From: Chitinophaga agrisoli
GTDB lineage: Bacteria; Bacteroidota; Bacteroidia; Chitinophagales; Chitinophagaceae
Length of the DNA stretch: 64,000 bases
Assembly: GCF_008386695.1 (NCBI RefSeq)
Contig: NZ_VUOC01000002.1
Coordinates: 674,481-738,480 of the forward strand
Reading direction: 5' to 3'
In this document: positions 45,718-55,183 of the stretch, one piece after another
Layout: the number at the start of each line of letters is the position of its first letter
How positions within the stretch are numbered: the first letter of the stretch is position 1
Translations under genes and position numbers: made by a program
The notes under the pieces: generated by a model
The model's input: the letters and a program-made list of their open reading frames with translations, nothing else
Database searches by the model: none
Told to the model about the DNA's origin: nothing

Positions 45718-48672
45718 TTAGAATGAAACATTCAGGCCAATGATCAGGTTACGTGTTTGCGGGTAGGTGCCAAAATCCACCCCCAGGGAAGTGTTCACTT
45801 CTTCGTTGTTCGTGCTGGTACCCAGGAAATTCACTTCCGGGTCAAAGCCGTTGTACTTTGTAAAAGTGAGCAGATTCTCCCCGGTTACGTATACCCGCAG
45901 GCTCTTTAGCCGGATCTTGTTCAGCAACGTAGCTGGCAGGTCATAACTGAGCGTAGCGGATTTAACGCGCATGTAAGAACCATTTTCCACGTAACGGGTA
46001 GAGATCAGCGAATTATTGGTGTTATTGGGCGTAGCGCGGGGAATATCTGTTGCCTGGCCCGGCGTTTTCCAGCGGCGCAGCACTTCTGTGCTTTGGTTGC
46101 GTGGGTCTACCATAGATTCTGTTTCTATGCGGGAGGCATTGAACATATCATTACCCTGGGAACCCTGGAGGAACACGCTCAGGCGGATATTCTTATAGCT
46201 GAAATTGTTGGTGAGGCCATAGATGAAATTGGGATTGGGATCACCTATCACTACGCGGTCCTCTGCGGCGGGCGTGAATGTTTTAGCGCCTTTAGCGTCC
46301 AGGTATTGCATATCGCCCGTTTGCGGATCCACACCGGCGGTCACGTAGCCATAGAACAGGCCCAAAGGCTCCCCTTCACGCGCCAGGCTTACATTACCCC
46401 TGCCTGCTACATTGGCGTTAAAGAGGTCCTGCCCTACAATGTCTATTACCTTATTGCGGTTAAAGGAGATATTGAAATCTGTTTCCCACTGGAACTCGCC
46501 GGTAAAATTGCGGGAGCTTACCAGGAATTCGAGGCCTTTATTACGCAGTTTACCTACGTTCTGGGTAGAGATATCAAACCCGGTAGACTTGGGCACCGGC
46601 ACATTCAGCAGCAGGTCTGAGGTATTTTTGATGTAAGCGTCTGCGCTAAAAGTAAGGCGGGAATCCAGCACGGTGATATCCAGGCCTACGTTGATCTGTT
46701 CTGTGGATTCCCATTTCAGGTTCTTATTCTCAAAAGAGGAAGGTGAAGTGCCCGGTAATACGGCGCCGCCTATGGGATAATTAGATCCGGTGGTAACGCG
46801 ACCCAGCCAGGGATACCGCTGGTCGCCCAGTTGATCGTTGCCTACCAGGCCCCAGCCGGCGCGCAGCTTCAGGTCGTTAATGGCAGTCACCCCTTTCAGA
46901 AAATCTTCCTGCGAAACACGCCAGCCAATGGATGCGGATGGGAAATAACCCCAGCGGTGGTCCGGACCAAAAACAGAGGAGGCGTCTGCGCGGAAGTTAG
47001 CGGTGAGCAGGTATTTATCTTCAAAGCTATAGTTGACCCTGCCCAGGAAGGAGGCATTCTTCTTTTCTGATTTGGTGTTCTCTGCCACCTGGAAAACAGA
47101 GCCGGCATTGGTAGTGGGTATGCCGCCGCTGGAAAAGCCGATCTTCTCTATCTTGGCGCTTTCCCATTTGGTTTTCTGTGCTACTACGCCTCCCATTATG
47201 CCTACTGTATGCTTACCAAAGGTTTTGTTGTACGAGAGGGTGTTTTCTGCTATCCAGTAGTTGATCAGGTCTGTATTGTTCTGCCCTATGCCCTGTCTTG
47301 CCCGGCCGTAACTGGTACGGAAGGGGTCTACGAACAGATCAAACATGGAGTTGTTATAGTCTATACCAAAATTGCTGCGGAATTTCAGGTCAGGCAGGAT
47401 ATACACATCTGCATATACATTACCCAGCACGCGCTGTTGCCGGTAGCTGCGGTCCGTTCCGTCTGTGCTGGCAACCGGGTTTTCCCAATCCTGGAAGGGG
47501 TTGCTGGTAAAGGTGCCATTATCATTATAGATCCCTATGACGGGCGGGGTGGCCAGTGCGCCCAGCAGTACGCCGCCTTTGTCAACGCCTATGTTATCCG
47601 TTACATCTACATCATGCCAGCGGCTATAAGCTACGTTGGTACCCATGGTGAGCCAGTTGTTGACCTGTTGCTCCAGGTTTACCTTAAAGTTAAAACGGTC
47701 CATGGTAGCAGCGCGTATGGCGCCGTTCTGCTGGATCCAGCCGCCGGAGAGGTAGTAGGTGGTCTTTTCGCTTTTGCCGGAAACGGCCAACTGGTAGTTC
47801 TGAGAAATCCCTTTCCGGAAGATCTCATCCTGCCAGTTGGTGTTCTGGTTGTACTTATCCCAATCTGTGATGTTCCCCATTTCTGTCATCAGCTCCCGGT
47901 ACTGAGTACCGTTCAGCACATCCAGTCTTTTCCAAACGGTGGAATAACCGGTATAGGCATTGAAATCAAAGCGGGGAGCGCCGGTCTTGCCTTTACGGGT
48001 AGTGACCAGCACTACGCCGTTGGCGCCGGAGGCCCCATAAATAGCGGCGGAAGAAGCATCTTTTAATACGGAAACGCTTTCAATGTCTGCCGGGTTCAGG
48101 GAACGGGTATCTGTAGTGGGCACCCCATCTATTACATACAGGGGATTACTGCTGCCGCCAATGGAGTTGGTACCCCGGATGCGGATGTTAAGGCCCGCGG
48201 ACGGCTTACCGGAGGGCGCCAGCACCTGCACGCCAGGGGCCTTACCCTGCAGCACAGCTCCCAGCTGGGTATTGGGGCGGGCGGCAAATTCCTTTTCCCC
48301 CACAACCGATACGGAGCCGGTGATATCCTTTTTGCGCTGGGTACCATAACCTATTACGACCACTTCGTTCAGCTGTTTGTTCTCATCCTGCATCGTAATA
48401 TCGATACTGGTGCGGTTGTTAACTGGCACCTCCTGGCTGCCATAGCCAATGTAGGAGAACTCCAGCACATCCGTGGCGCCGGCTTGCAGGCTAAAAGAGC
48501 CATCCGGCGCCGTAGTGGTACCCTTATTGGAATTTTTGATCTTAACGGACACGCCGGGCAGCGGGTTGCCCTGCTGGTCTTTAATACGGCCATTAACGGG
48601 AACTACATCCTGTGCATAGGCAAACACGCCCAGCAACAGGCAGGTAATAAAAAGTGTAACCTTCTTTTGCAT
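45718..48672 (-). CDS. susC: SusC-family TonB-dependent glycan receptor
   Basis: 984 residues from ATG 48672 (MQKKVTLFITCLLLGVFAYAQ; the upstream residues of the open frame are not a signal peptide). Order: signal peptide, carboxypeptidase-regulatory domain (VNGRIKDQQGNPLPGVSVKI), plug with LNEVVVIGYGTQRKKDIT and IRGTNSIGGSSNPLYVIDG, 22-strand barrel ending in a C-terminal aromatic residue (GLNVSF). It imports oligosaccharides with SusD across the outer membrane. Confidence 0.95.
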   Translation of the reverse strand: MQKKVTLFITCLLLGVFAYAQDVVPVNGRIKDQQGNPLPGVSVKIKNSNKGTTTAPDGSFSLQAGATDVLEFSYIGYGSQEVPVNNRTSIDITMQDENKQLNEVVVIGYGTQRKKDITGSVSVVGEKEFAARPNTQLGAVLQGKAPGVQVLAPSGKPSAGLNIRIRGTNSIGGSSNPLYVIDGVPTTDTRSLNPADIESVSVLKDASSAAIYGASGANGVVLVTTRKGKTGAPRFDFNAYTGYSTVWKRLDVLNGTQYRELMTEMGNITDWDKYNQNTNWQDEIFRKGISQNYQLAVSGKSEKTTYYLSGGWIQQNGAIRAATMDRFNFKVNLEQQVNNWLTMGTNVAYSRWHDVDVTDNIGVDKGGVLLGALATPPVIGIYNDNGTFTSNPFQDWENPVASTDGTDRSYRQQRVLGNVYADVYILPDLKFRSNFGIDYNNSMFDLFVDPFRTSYGRARQGIGQNNTDLINYWIAENTLSYNKTFGKHTVGIMGGVVAQKTKWESAKIEKIGFSSGGIPTTNAGSVFQVAENTKSEKKNASFLGRVNYSFEDKYLLTANFRADASSVFGPDHRWGYFPSASIGWRVSQEDFLKGVTAINDLKLRAGWGLVGNDQLGDQRYPWLGRVTTGSNYPIGGAVLPGTSPSSFENKNLKWESTEQINVGLDITVLDSRLTFSADAYIKNTSDLLLNVPVPKSTGFDISTQNVGKLRNKGLEFLVSSRNFTGEFQWETDFNISFNRNKVIDIVGQDLFNANVAGRGNVSLAREGEPLGLFYGYVTAGVDPQTGDMQYLDAKGAKTFTPAAEDRVVIGDPNPNFIYGLTNNFSYKNIRLSVFLQGSQGNDMFNASRIETESMVDPRNQSTEVLRRWKTPGQATDIPRATPNNTNNSLISTRYVENGSYMRVKSATLSYDLPATLLNKIRLKSLRVYVTGENLLTFTKYNGFDPEVNFLGTSTNNEEVNTSLGVDFGTYPQTRNLIIGLNVSF

Positions 48673-48965
48673 AACGTAAGCATAAATGGTGAGTAGATAA
48701 CAATTGCTGCAGTCTGGTGTGGTTTGGTTGCATAACATGGAAGACTTCGTAAAGCAATTCTACTGTTAAAGTTATCTTAAAAACTACAGTAAAACAAAAA
48801 ATATTTATCGTAACTTACTGATAATTAGATAATTACGACCAAGTTGATACGCTTCGATACCGTAAAATGAAACGGTTAAATACGCCTGATAATCAAGGGT
48901 AAGCCGGTGGCCACCCTGCTATAATTAACAAAAAATGATACGGATGGTTACCAGGCAAAAAAGAG
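48673..48965. promoter_or_regulatory. Upstream region of susC with paired inverted repeats
   Basis: 293 bases without a gene. Two separated inverted repeats with equal 19-base spacers: TACTGT ... ACAGTA (48761-48791) and TCGTAA ... TTACGA (48808-48838), centres 47 bases apart. Also ATAATTA twice near 48821. Candidate binding sites for the neighbouring membrane regulator. Confidence 0.4.
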
Positions 48966-50909
48966 TTAGTCGTAGGCAATGACCAGCTTACTCCACCCTT
49001 TTTCATCAGAATGCTGAAGGGTCTTTTTCCGGTCTTCCATTACTTTTTTGATGCGGTTGCTATAAGACCAGCAGGTGCTCTGGCGTATGCCCAATATTTC
49101 TGACAACTTATGGGAGGAAATCTTGCCTTTGGTGGAATAGACCAGGAAGATCATGTAAAAGGCCTTATTGATATCTATACGGGTATTCTGGAGTATGGTA
49201 TTGGCCGTTACGGACTCTTCGTAACCGCATTTGGCGCAGCGGCGGCTGTAGACTATATGGCCGCTGAAATAATGGCCGTGCCCGCATTTGCGGCAGGCAT
49301 ACCCCTGGCTCCATTTTAATTCTGAGAGGAAGCGGAAGCAGCTTTCCTTGTCCGGGTAGATCCGGCTGAACTCTTCAAAATCCACCGGGGCAGACAGCAC
49401 CCGGGCGCGGGATACCTTTTCTACATTTGTTTGCAGTTGCCGGTTATCCTGTTCCAGCAATGCGTTCATACGGGAGATCTCGCCGGCCTGTTCCTGCAGG
49501 AGCTGGTTGGCCTGCTGCAGCTCGTCGTTCTGCTCTGCAATAAGAGCAGATTTTTCCATAAGCTCCCGGGTGCGCTCCTTCACCTGCGACTCCAGCTGGC
49601 GGTTAAGGGTATCCTTGAGACGGGCATTCTCCGTCATCTGGCTGATGATCTGCCGCTGGGCTTTTTCCTTCCGTTTTTTAAGCAGGCGTACTTTATCGCC
49701 AATGGCAAAGGACAGGAAGAACATCTCGAAAATGAAGCAGAAACTGAGGCTGTAATAGCTGATGACGCCAAAGTTGAGCCATTCATAGCCCAGCATGATA
49801 AAAAACTTCAGCATAAAGCCCACAAACAGGAAACTATAGGCCAGCACAAAAAAGCGCGCTGGCCGGTATCCCCTTAACCAGACATAGACGCCAGTATAAC
49901 ATGCTATCGTCAGGGGGATCATTTCAATGAACTTATAGTTAAACCAGGTACGGGCCCATATCAGCGCAACCAGGAAAAATGCAATACGCGCCATGATCAC
50001 ACCCAGGATGATCTTATTGAGCAGGGGCGCCCTGGACTTTACGTATAACAGCTTGCGGGTAAAGAGCAGCGCAAATATACTCATCCCGCAAAGCGGAAAA
50101 GCAAAGGCGTACTGGTTCCAGGCAGGGGCGTGCGGCCACAGGTATTGATAGGCGATCCCGTCTGTGCACATTTCGTATAAGGCCACGCTCAGGTTGTACA
50201 ACACATAATAGAGGTATTGGCGCTGCCTGACGGCCAGGAACATAATAAGGTTGTAAAAGCTGAAGATCAGGATCATGCCGTAGAAGAGGCCAAAAGAAAA
50301 ATATTCATTCAACGCATAGCCTACGAACTTATTTACCGAGCGGAGCACAATGATCACATCTGCGATCTGATTAGAGCGTACACGGAAATAATAGACCTGC
50401 TCCCCTGCCTTGTTATTATCCAGGTTTAACTCAAAGTTCTTATGCAGGAAAGGCCGCTGGTTAAACCGGTATTGATCTCCCAGGCGCAACACCCGGAAGA
50501 AAGGCGTAGTATCCGCCACATCCGGCGAAGGCGCGCCGGCCGGCAGGTAGGCCGTGATCTCGTCTATTGTCTGATCAAAGTATTCGAGAATGAAATGTTT
50601 GGATACGGCGGGGTCATGTTTTATCCGGATACGGTACCAATATGCTTGTCCCAGACGCTGGTTCTGGGGCGTGCTGCTGGTGTTATCCTTAAACAGGGCA
50701 TTATACGCAGGGCTGCTGACCTGGCTGATGGTGAGCGCGCCTGTTGGATCTTCGAGATACTGGATCTCCCCGTAGGTAAAGATATGCTGCTCCAGGTCTG
50801 ATGTGATCGGCACTGCTTGTTGCGCAGAACATGGTAAACCCGTAAAAACTGCCAGGAGTAAAAATAACAGACCAAGGTTGTATGTAACGTGGAACCAAAC
50901 CCTCCCCAT
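48966..50909 (-). CDS. 7TM-DISM membrane sensor fused to an IS1595-type transposase zinc ribbon and HTH
   Basis: 647 residues. Signal peptide (to about residue 29), a periplasmic 7TMR-DISM-extracellular-2 domain (about 40-190: GQAYWYRIRIKHDP, ILEYFDQTIDEITAYLP), seven helices (about 205-405), a coiled coil (about 405-505), then a zinc ribbon with Cys539-x2-Cys542 and Cys558-x2-Cys561 followed by SVTANTILQNTRIDINKAF and KLSEILGIRQSTCWSYSNRI. The last part matches the N-terminal DNA-binding unit of IS1595/ISXO2 transposases; the DDE catalytic domain is absent and the protein ends about 85 residues after the ribbon. There is no kinase or receiver domain. It most likely senses a ligand outside and controls transcription, probably of the adjacent susC/susD/GH30. 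Confidence 0.85.
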   Translation of the reverse strand: MGRVWFHVTYNLGLLFLLLAVFTGLPCSAQQAVPITSDLEQHIFTYGEIQYLEDPTGALTISQVSSPAYNALFKDNTSSTPQNQRLGQAYWYRIRIKHDPAVSKHFILEYFDQTIDEITAYLPAGAPSPDVADTTPFFRVLRLGDQYRFNQRPFLHKNFELNLDNNKAGEQVYYFRVRSNQIADVIIVLRSVNKFVGYALNEYFSFGLFYGMILIFSFYNLIMFLAVRQRQYLYYVLYNLSVALYEMCTDGIAYQYLWPHAPAWNQYAFAFPLCGMSIFALLFTRKLLYVKSRAPLLNKIILGVIMARIAFFLVALIWARTWFNYKFIEMIPLTIACYTGVYVWLRGYRPARFFVLAYSFLFVGFMLKFFIMLGYEWLNFGVISYYSLSFCFIFEMFFLSFAIGDKVRLLKKRKEKAQRQIISQMTENARLKDTLNRQLESQVKERTRELMEKSALIAEQNDELQQANQLLQEQAGEISRMNALLEQDNRQLQTNVEKVSRARVLSAPVDFEEFSRIYPDKESCFRFLSELKWSQGYACRKCGHGHYFSGHIVYSRRCAKCGYEESVTANTILQNTRIDINKAFYMIFLVYSTKGKISSHKLSEILGIRQSTCWSYSNRIKKVMEDRKKTLQHSDEKGWSKLVIAYD

Positions 50910-50950
50910 CTTATGGTATTAACTAAGTAAAGGTAGTGGATTGACAGGTA

Positions 50951-51367
50951 TTAGTCCTGTTTTTCAAGGAAATAGGAAGAGACCTCATTATTATCCGTAT
51001 CCAGTTCCATGAGGCGGTTGCCCTTTACATGGTAATAACGGGCCGTACCTCCATTGCGGCCTATGAGTTCATATTGCAGCTGTTTACCGCGTTTAATGCG
51101 CCAGGCGCCTTCTTCGCCAAAGGTATTGCCATTGTCCTGGCAGTGCTGCGTCATACGGTAGGAACCGGTATCCTTGTTAGGGCGGCGGGTGAAGGTGATC
51201 TTTACCTCTATGTCCTGGCAGGTAACCGCATGGATGATGCCCTGCCATTGCTCTATGGTTACGAGCGTATCCGTGCCGGAGAGCGTAGTACGGACGCCTT
51301 TACTGCATTGCCAGGAGTTACAGGACCAGAGGAACATACAAGAAAGGACAAGGAGGAGTGGCTTCAT
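50951..51367 (-). CDS. Small lipoprotein of unknown function
   Basis: 138 residues. Lipobox MKPLLLVLSCMFLWSC with lipid Cys16. The mature domain (IEQWQGIIHAVTCQDIEVKITFTR, then a GSYRMTQHCQDNG strand and RWIK-like ending) is beta-rich and resembles NlpE-like N-terminal domains, only weakly. It ends 41 bases before the sensor gene on the same strand and may be cotranscribed with it. No recognised function. Confidence 0.5.
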   Translation of the reverse strand: MKPLLLVLSCMFLWSCNSWQCSKGVRTTLSGTDTLVTIEQWQGIIHAVTCQDIEVKITFTRRPNKDTGSYRMTQHCQDNGNTFGEEGAWRIKRGKQLQYELIGRNGGTARYYHVKGNRLMELDTDNNEVSSYFLEKQD

Positions 51368-51468
51368 GGGGAATGGTTTTAGGCAAAGCTATGCAATTAC
51401 TCTAATAGCCTGCGGCCAGCCAATATTTGGCAAGGCAGGCCGGCCCGATACATTCAGATATAATTATA

Positions 51469-51476
51469 TATTTTTG
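51469..51476 (+). promoter_or_regulatory. Candidate -7 element TATTTTTG
   Basis: TAnnTTTG match 35 bases before the ATG at 51512. No -33 TTG at the right distance. Confidence 0.4.
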
Positions 51477-51511
51477 CCGCCATTAATACCTGCTTTTTAT
51501 AATCCTATACC

Positions 51512-52621
51512 ATGAAAACCATGCAATGGCTGCTGTTGCTGCCTGTTTTTTTTATGCTGTCCTGCCGTTCCGGCCTGAGGTTATTCAACAAAAGCCAATA
51601 CGATAAAGCCGTCCGGGCATTTGCCAAACAGCTGCGAAGGAGCCCCCGTAATGAGAAGGCCCATCTGATGCTTCCTATCGCCTATGACTCTGCCCGTGCC
51701 GTACACCTTGGCCAGGTGAGGAACTACCGTAAATCCAATGATCCTATGCGGTATGAAAAGATCCGTGCCGAACTCATGAAACTGCAGGAAGACTATGCTA
51801 TCATACGCCGTTTCCGCGCCGCATCTGCCGTGGTTACGCCGAAGGATTACAGCAAAGCCATTTCGTCACTAGTAGAAAAAGCGGCGGCGCTGCATTACCA
51901 CCTGGGAGATTCGCTATTACGTACCGGCATTAAGAGCGACGCACGGAAAGCGTGGGGGGAATTCAACCAGGCGCTTACCAATATTGAGGACTATAGGGAC
52001 GCCGGCGCGTTACGGGATAGTGCTGTGATCAAGGGCCATATGACCATTGCCATATCAGTGGGCGCCTCGCCCGACTGTTGCGAAGACGCTGCCAGCTATT
52101 TTGCAAACGGAATACGCAGCAGCATTGAGTCAGACGTTAGAAAGAGCCGCTTTGTGAGCTTTGTAACAGCTGACAAGCCCAGTGACAGCCAAATGAAAAT
52201 AGACTTTAGTTTAAAACTGGAGGATTTCCACCGGTCTCAATTCCAGGAAGACCGGTCTGCAGATGTGGAGGAGATCGATGGCACGGACACCAGTTATGTT
52301 ACCGTGGCGGCCAAAGTATACTACAACAGTCTGAAGGTAACCGGCAGGGGCACCTTACTGTACACGCTCACCCGCCCGGAAGGGGAGCTGCAAAGAGCAT
52401 TTGACTACTTACCCGTCTGGGAAAGATATTACCAGCTTACCTTTGAAGGCGATGAGCGGGCGCTCACTGAAGCGGATGAAGCTATGCGTACAGACGATAC
52501 CCTCGACCCGCCGGACCCACAAACTTTCTACGAGAATATTGTCTGGGGATCTTTGATAAACGACGCATGTATTGACCTGCTTGGCCGGTATGGCAAAGAC
52601 AATTTTGGATACGGGTATTGA
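51512..52621 (+). CDS. Large lipoprotein with TPR-like N-terminus
   Basis: 369 residues. Lipobox LLLLPVFFMLSC gives lipid Cys18. Residues 25-70 (NKSQYDKAVRAFAKQLRRSPRNEKAHLMLPIAY) look like one tetratricopeptide repeat; the middle has MTIAISVGASPDCCEDAASYFANGI and the C-terminal part TSYVTVAAKVYYNSLKV followed by LWGSLINDACIDLLGRYG-like helix. Outer-membrane or periplasmic assembly factor is possible. Not recognised as a family. Confidence 0.5.
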   Translation: MKTMQWLLLLPVFFMLSCRSGLRLFNKSQYDKAVRAFAKQLRRSPRNEKAHLMLPIAYDSARAVHLGQVRNYRKSNDPMRYEKIRAELMKLQEDYAIIRRFRAASAVVTPKDYSKAISSLVEKAAALHYHLGDSLLRTGIKSDARKAWGEFNQALTNIEDYRDAGALRDSAVIKGHMTIAISVGASPDCCEDAASYFANGIRSSIESDVRKSRFVSFVTADKPSDSQMKIDFSLKLEDFHRSQFQEDRSADVEEIDGTDTSYVTVAAKVYYNSLKVTGRGTLLYTLTRPEGELQRAFDYLPVWERYYQLTFEGDERALTEADEAMRTDDTLDPPDPQTFYENIVWGSLINDACIDLLGRYGKDNFGYGY

Positions 52622-52630
52622 CCACCGCCC

Positions 52631-53650
52631 CTATTCCATGCTCACCATGGCTTTGATCACGCCGTTTGCCGGGTTAAGCCAGCTTTCAAACTCATCTTTT
52701 ACGCGGTCGAAGCTAACACGGTGGGTGATATAAGTAGCCGGTTTTACCAGGCCATTCTTCATAGAGGTGATCACATGGTTAAAGTCTTCGCGGGTGGCAT
52801 TGCGGCTGCTCATCAGCGTAGATTCCCTTTTATGGAATTCCGGATGGGAGAAACTAATCTCTCCTTTCTGTAATCCTACCAGCACATAGCGGGCGCCATG
52901 CGCCATATACTGAAAGGCGTTGTTGATCGCTTTCTGGCTGCCGGTGGCGTCTATCACCACGGTAGGCATATCATTATTGGTGATCCGCTTTAATTGCTCC
53001 GTTACATCAGCATCCTTTGCATTTACTGTGTGTGCTACCTGCAATTTGTCTTTACAGAACGCCAGGCGGTGCTCATTGATATCCATGGCAATCACATTTG
53101 CGCCGGCAATACGGGCAAACTCCATGATCCCAAGGCCAATGGGACCGGCGCCTATTACCAGTACAAACTCTCCCGGCTGTACGGCCGCACGGCGCACGCC
53201 ATGAGCGCCAATGGCCAGGGGCTCTACCAGCGCCAGCTCATCGAAGGAAAGGCCTTGTCCGTGGACCAGACTGCGTATGGGTACGGTGAGATATTCCACC
53301 ATGCCCCCATCTATATGTACGCCGCATACTTTTAAAGTAGTGCAGCAGTTTGGTTTATTTGAACGACAGGCAATGCAGGTACCGCAGTTGAAATAGGGAA
53401 TAAATGTAACCGCCTCTCCTTCTTTAAATTCCGGCGGGGCGCCGTTTGCCTTTATCAACTCGCCGGACAACTCATGGCCCAGGATACGGGGATACTCGAA
53501 ATAAGGTTGCGTACCTTCAAAAGCATGCAGGTCTGTGCCGCAGATACCAATACGGCGGATCCTGATCATAGCGTGGTCCGGCGCGAGCGACGGCATTTCC
53601 TTTTCCTGATAAACCAATTCCCCGGGCGTAGTGCAGATAAGCGTTTTCAT
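52631..53650 (-). CDS. Zinc-dependent alcohol/polyol dehydrogenase
   Basis: 339 residues from ATG 53650 (MKTLICTTPGELVYQEKE; the longer frame has no family match). MDR fold: catalytic zinc in GICGTDLHAF and GHELSGELI, structural zinc cluster NCGTCIACRSNKPNCC, NAD loop VIGAGPIGLGIMEFA. Closest in pattern to L-galactonate/L-gulonate 5-dehydrogenase and sorbitol dehydrogenases. Last gene of the catabolic run. Confidence 0.86.
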   Translation of the reverse strand: MKTLICTTPGELVYQEKEMPSLAPDHAMIRIRRIGICGTDLHAFEGTQPYFEYPRILGHELSGELIKANGAPPEFKEGEAVTFIPYFNCGTCIACRSNKPNCCTTLKVCGVHIDGGMVEYLTVPIRSLVHGQGLSFDELALVEPLAIGAHGVRRAAVQPGEFVLVIGAGPIGLGIMEFARIAGANVIAMDINEHRLAFCKDKLQVAHTVNAKDADVTEQLKRITNNDMPTVVIDATGSQKAINNAFQYMAHGARYVLVGLQKGEISFSHPEFHKRESTLMSSRNATREDFNHVITSMKNGLVKPATYITHRVSFDRVKDEFESWLNPANGVIKAMVSME

Positions 53651-53888
53651 GTAATTAAGTGTTTTCCTGACAATATTCAGGTGAACGAAGATAATAAACG
53701 GAAAGATAAAGTAATGAAGGGAATTTTTCAGAGATTGATGAGTGGCGGTGGAATGGACTGATCTAAGGATGATGATCATGGATAGCAAAAAATATCCGCC
53801 GTACTGGATGGTAGGCACAGTTAACAGGATAATACCACAAATGGTCCTTGCAAGCGGCGTCATATCTATGATTTAGGGGATGGAAAAT

Positions 53889-55112
53889 TCAGTCAGCCTC
53901 TACATAGTCCAGGTCCTTTGTAAATGTTTCATCCAGAAAATATAATGCCAGTAATGCCACGGCCGTGGTTAAAGCGCCTGCTACGAGTGCGCTGTGCACA
54001 ATACCCATGCTGCCGCGCAGGTACAGGAATAATGTGGTGAGGGGAATAACCGCGCCGCGTACAAAATTAGGCACCGTAGTAGCCACGGTAGCCCGCAGAT
54101 TGGCCCCAAACAGCTCCGCAGCCACCGTCACAAACAGCGCCCAGTAACCATTGGTAAAACCCAGCAGCACACATACCAGGTAAAAAGCAGGCAGGGTCTT
54201 TAAGGGCGCCAACAAGTATACCCCTACCAGCAACAGGGAGAGCAGGATAAACAGCAGCACGATCTTCCGGCGGCTTTTTACATACTGGCTCAGCAGCCCG
54301 CTAACAATATCGCCGGCAACCTGCCCGGCAAAGGATAACATAACGGCCTTACCTGCCACTACAGGTTCCTCCAGGCCTATGGCCACGCCAAACTCCGGCG
54401 AGAAGGTGATGAGGATACCCACCACAAACCAGATGGGTAAACCTATGGCAATACATTGCAGATAACGCAACAGGCGGCGGGGCTTTAACAGCATCATTAC
54501 ATTACCCCGCTGTACAGATATGGTCTTCATGCGCGTGAATACCGGCGACTCAAAGACCCGGATCCGCATCAGCAATAACAACAACCCCAGGCCACCGCCT
54601 ATGAAATAAGCCATCCGCCAGTCAAACAGATCCGCCACAAAATAGGCCAGGATAGCGCCTATTACGCCCAGTGTGGCCACCAGCGTGGTACCATACCCAC
54701 GGATCTGTTTGGGCAGCACTTCCGTTACGAGGGTTACGCCCGCACCCAGCTCCCCTGCTAATCCAATACCTGCAATAAAACGGAACAACGCATACTGAGG
54801 GACCGTCTGTACAAAACCGTTGGCTATATTGGCCAGGGAGTAGATAAGGATAGAACCAAAAAGAACGGACAAACGGCCTTTTTTATCACCCAGGATGCCC
54901 CAGCCAATACCACCTATGAGCAGGCCCGCCATTTGCATGTTGAGCAGCCATACGCCTTGCTGCAAGAGACCATCACCGGTAGCACCCACGGCTTGAAGGC
55001 TGGGTACGCGCACTACGCTGAACAGGAACAGATCGTACATATCTACCAGATAGCCAAAGGCAGCGGCAATAACCGGAAGTTTGAGCAGTTCTTTTGTAAC
55101 GGGTGTTTTCAC
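53889..55112 (-). CDS. MFS transporter, metabolite:H+ symporter type
   Basis: 407 residues, 12 helices. Signatures: GYLVDMYDLFLFSVVRVPSL in helix 1, GILGDKKGRLSVLFGSIL, the GIGLAGELGAGVTLVTEVLP motif and RMAYFIGGGLGLLLLL. The D-x-YD element is found in aromatic-acid and sugar-acid symporters. In this operon it probably imports a sugar acid made by the GH88 route. 71 bases separate it from the SDR gene. Confidence 0.86.
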   Translation of the reverse strand: MKTPVTKELLKLPVIAAAFGYLVDMYDLFLFSVVRVPSLQAVGATGDGLLQQGVWLLNMQMAGLLIGGIGWGILGDKKGRLSVLFGSILIYSLANIANGFVQTVPQYALFRFIAGIGLAGELGAGVTLVTEVLPKQIRGYGTTLVATLGVIGAILAYFVADLFDWRMAYFIGGGLGLLLLLMRIRVFESPVFTRMKTISVQRGNVMMLLKPRRLLRYLQCIAIGLPIWFVVGILITFSPEFGVAIGLEEPVVAGKAVMLSFAGQVAGDIVSGLLSQYVKSRRKIVLLFILLSLLLVGVYLLAPLKTLPAFYLVCVLLGFTNGYWALFVTVAAELFGANLRATVATTVPNFVRGAVIPLTTLFLYLRGSMGIVHSALVAGALTTAVALLALYFLDETFTKDLDYVEAD

Positions 55113-55183
55113 AACGGGAGGAATTAATGATGAAGAACAAGGGTTTTACCGGCGGACAGCTATTAAGGAATGCCCTGACATTA

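Noticed and set aside
48966-50909. Intact insertion sequence of the IS1595 family
   Set aside because: Only the N-terminal zinc ribbon/HTH part is present, in frame with a membrane sensor; no DDE domain, terminal inverted repeats or target duplication were found.
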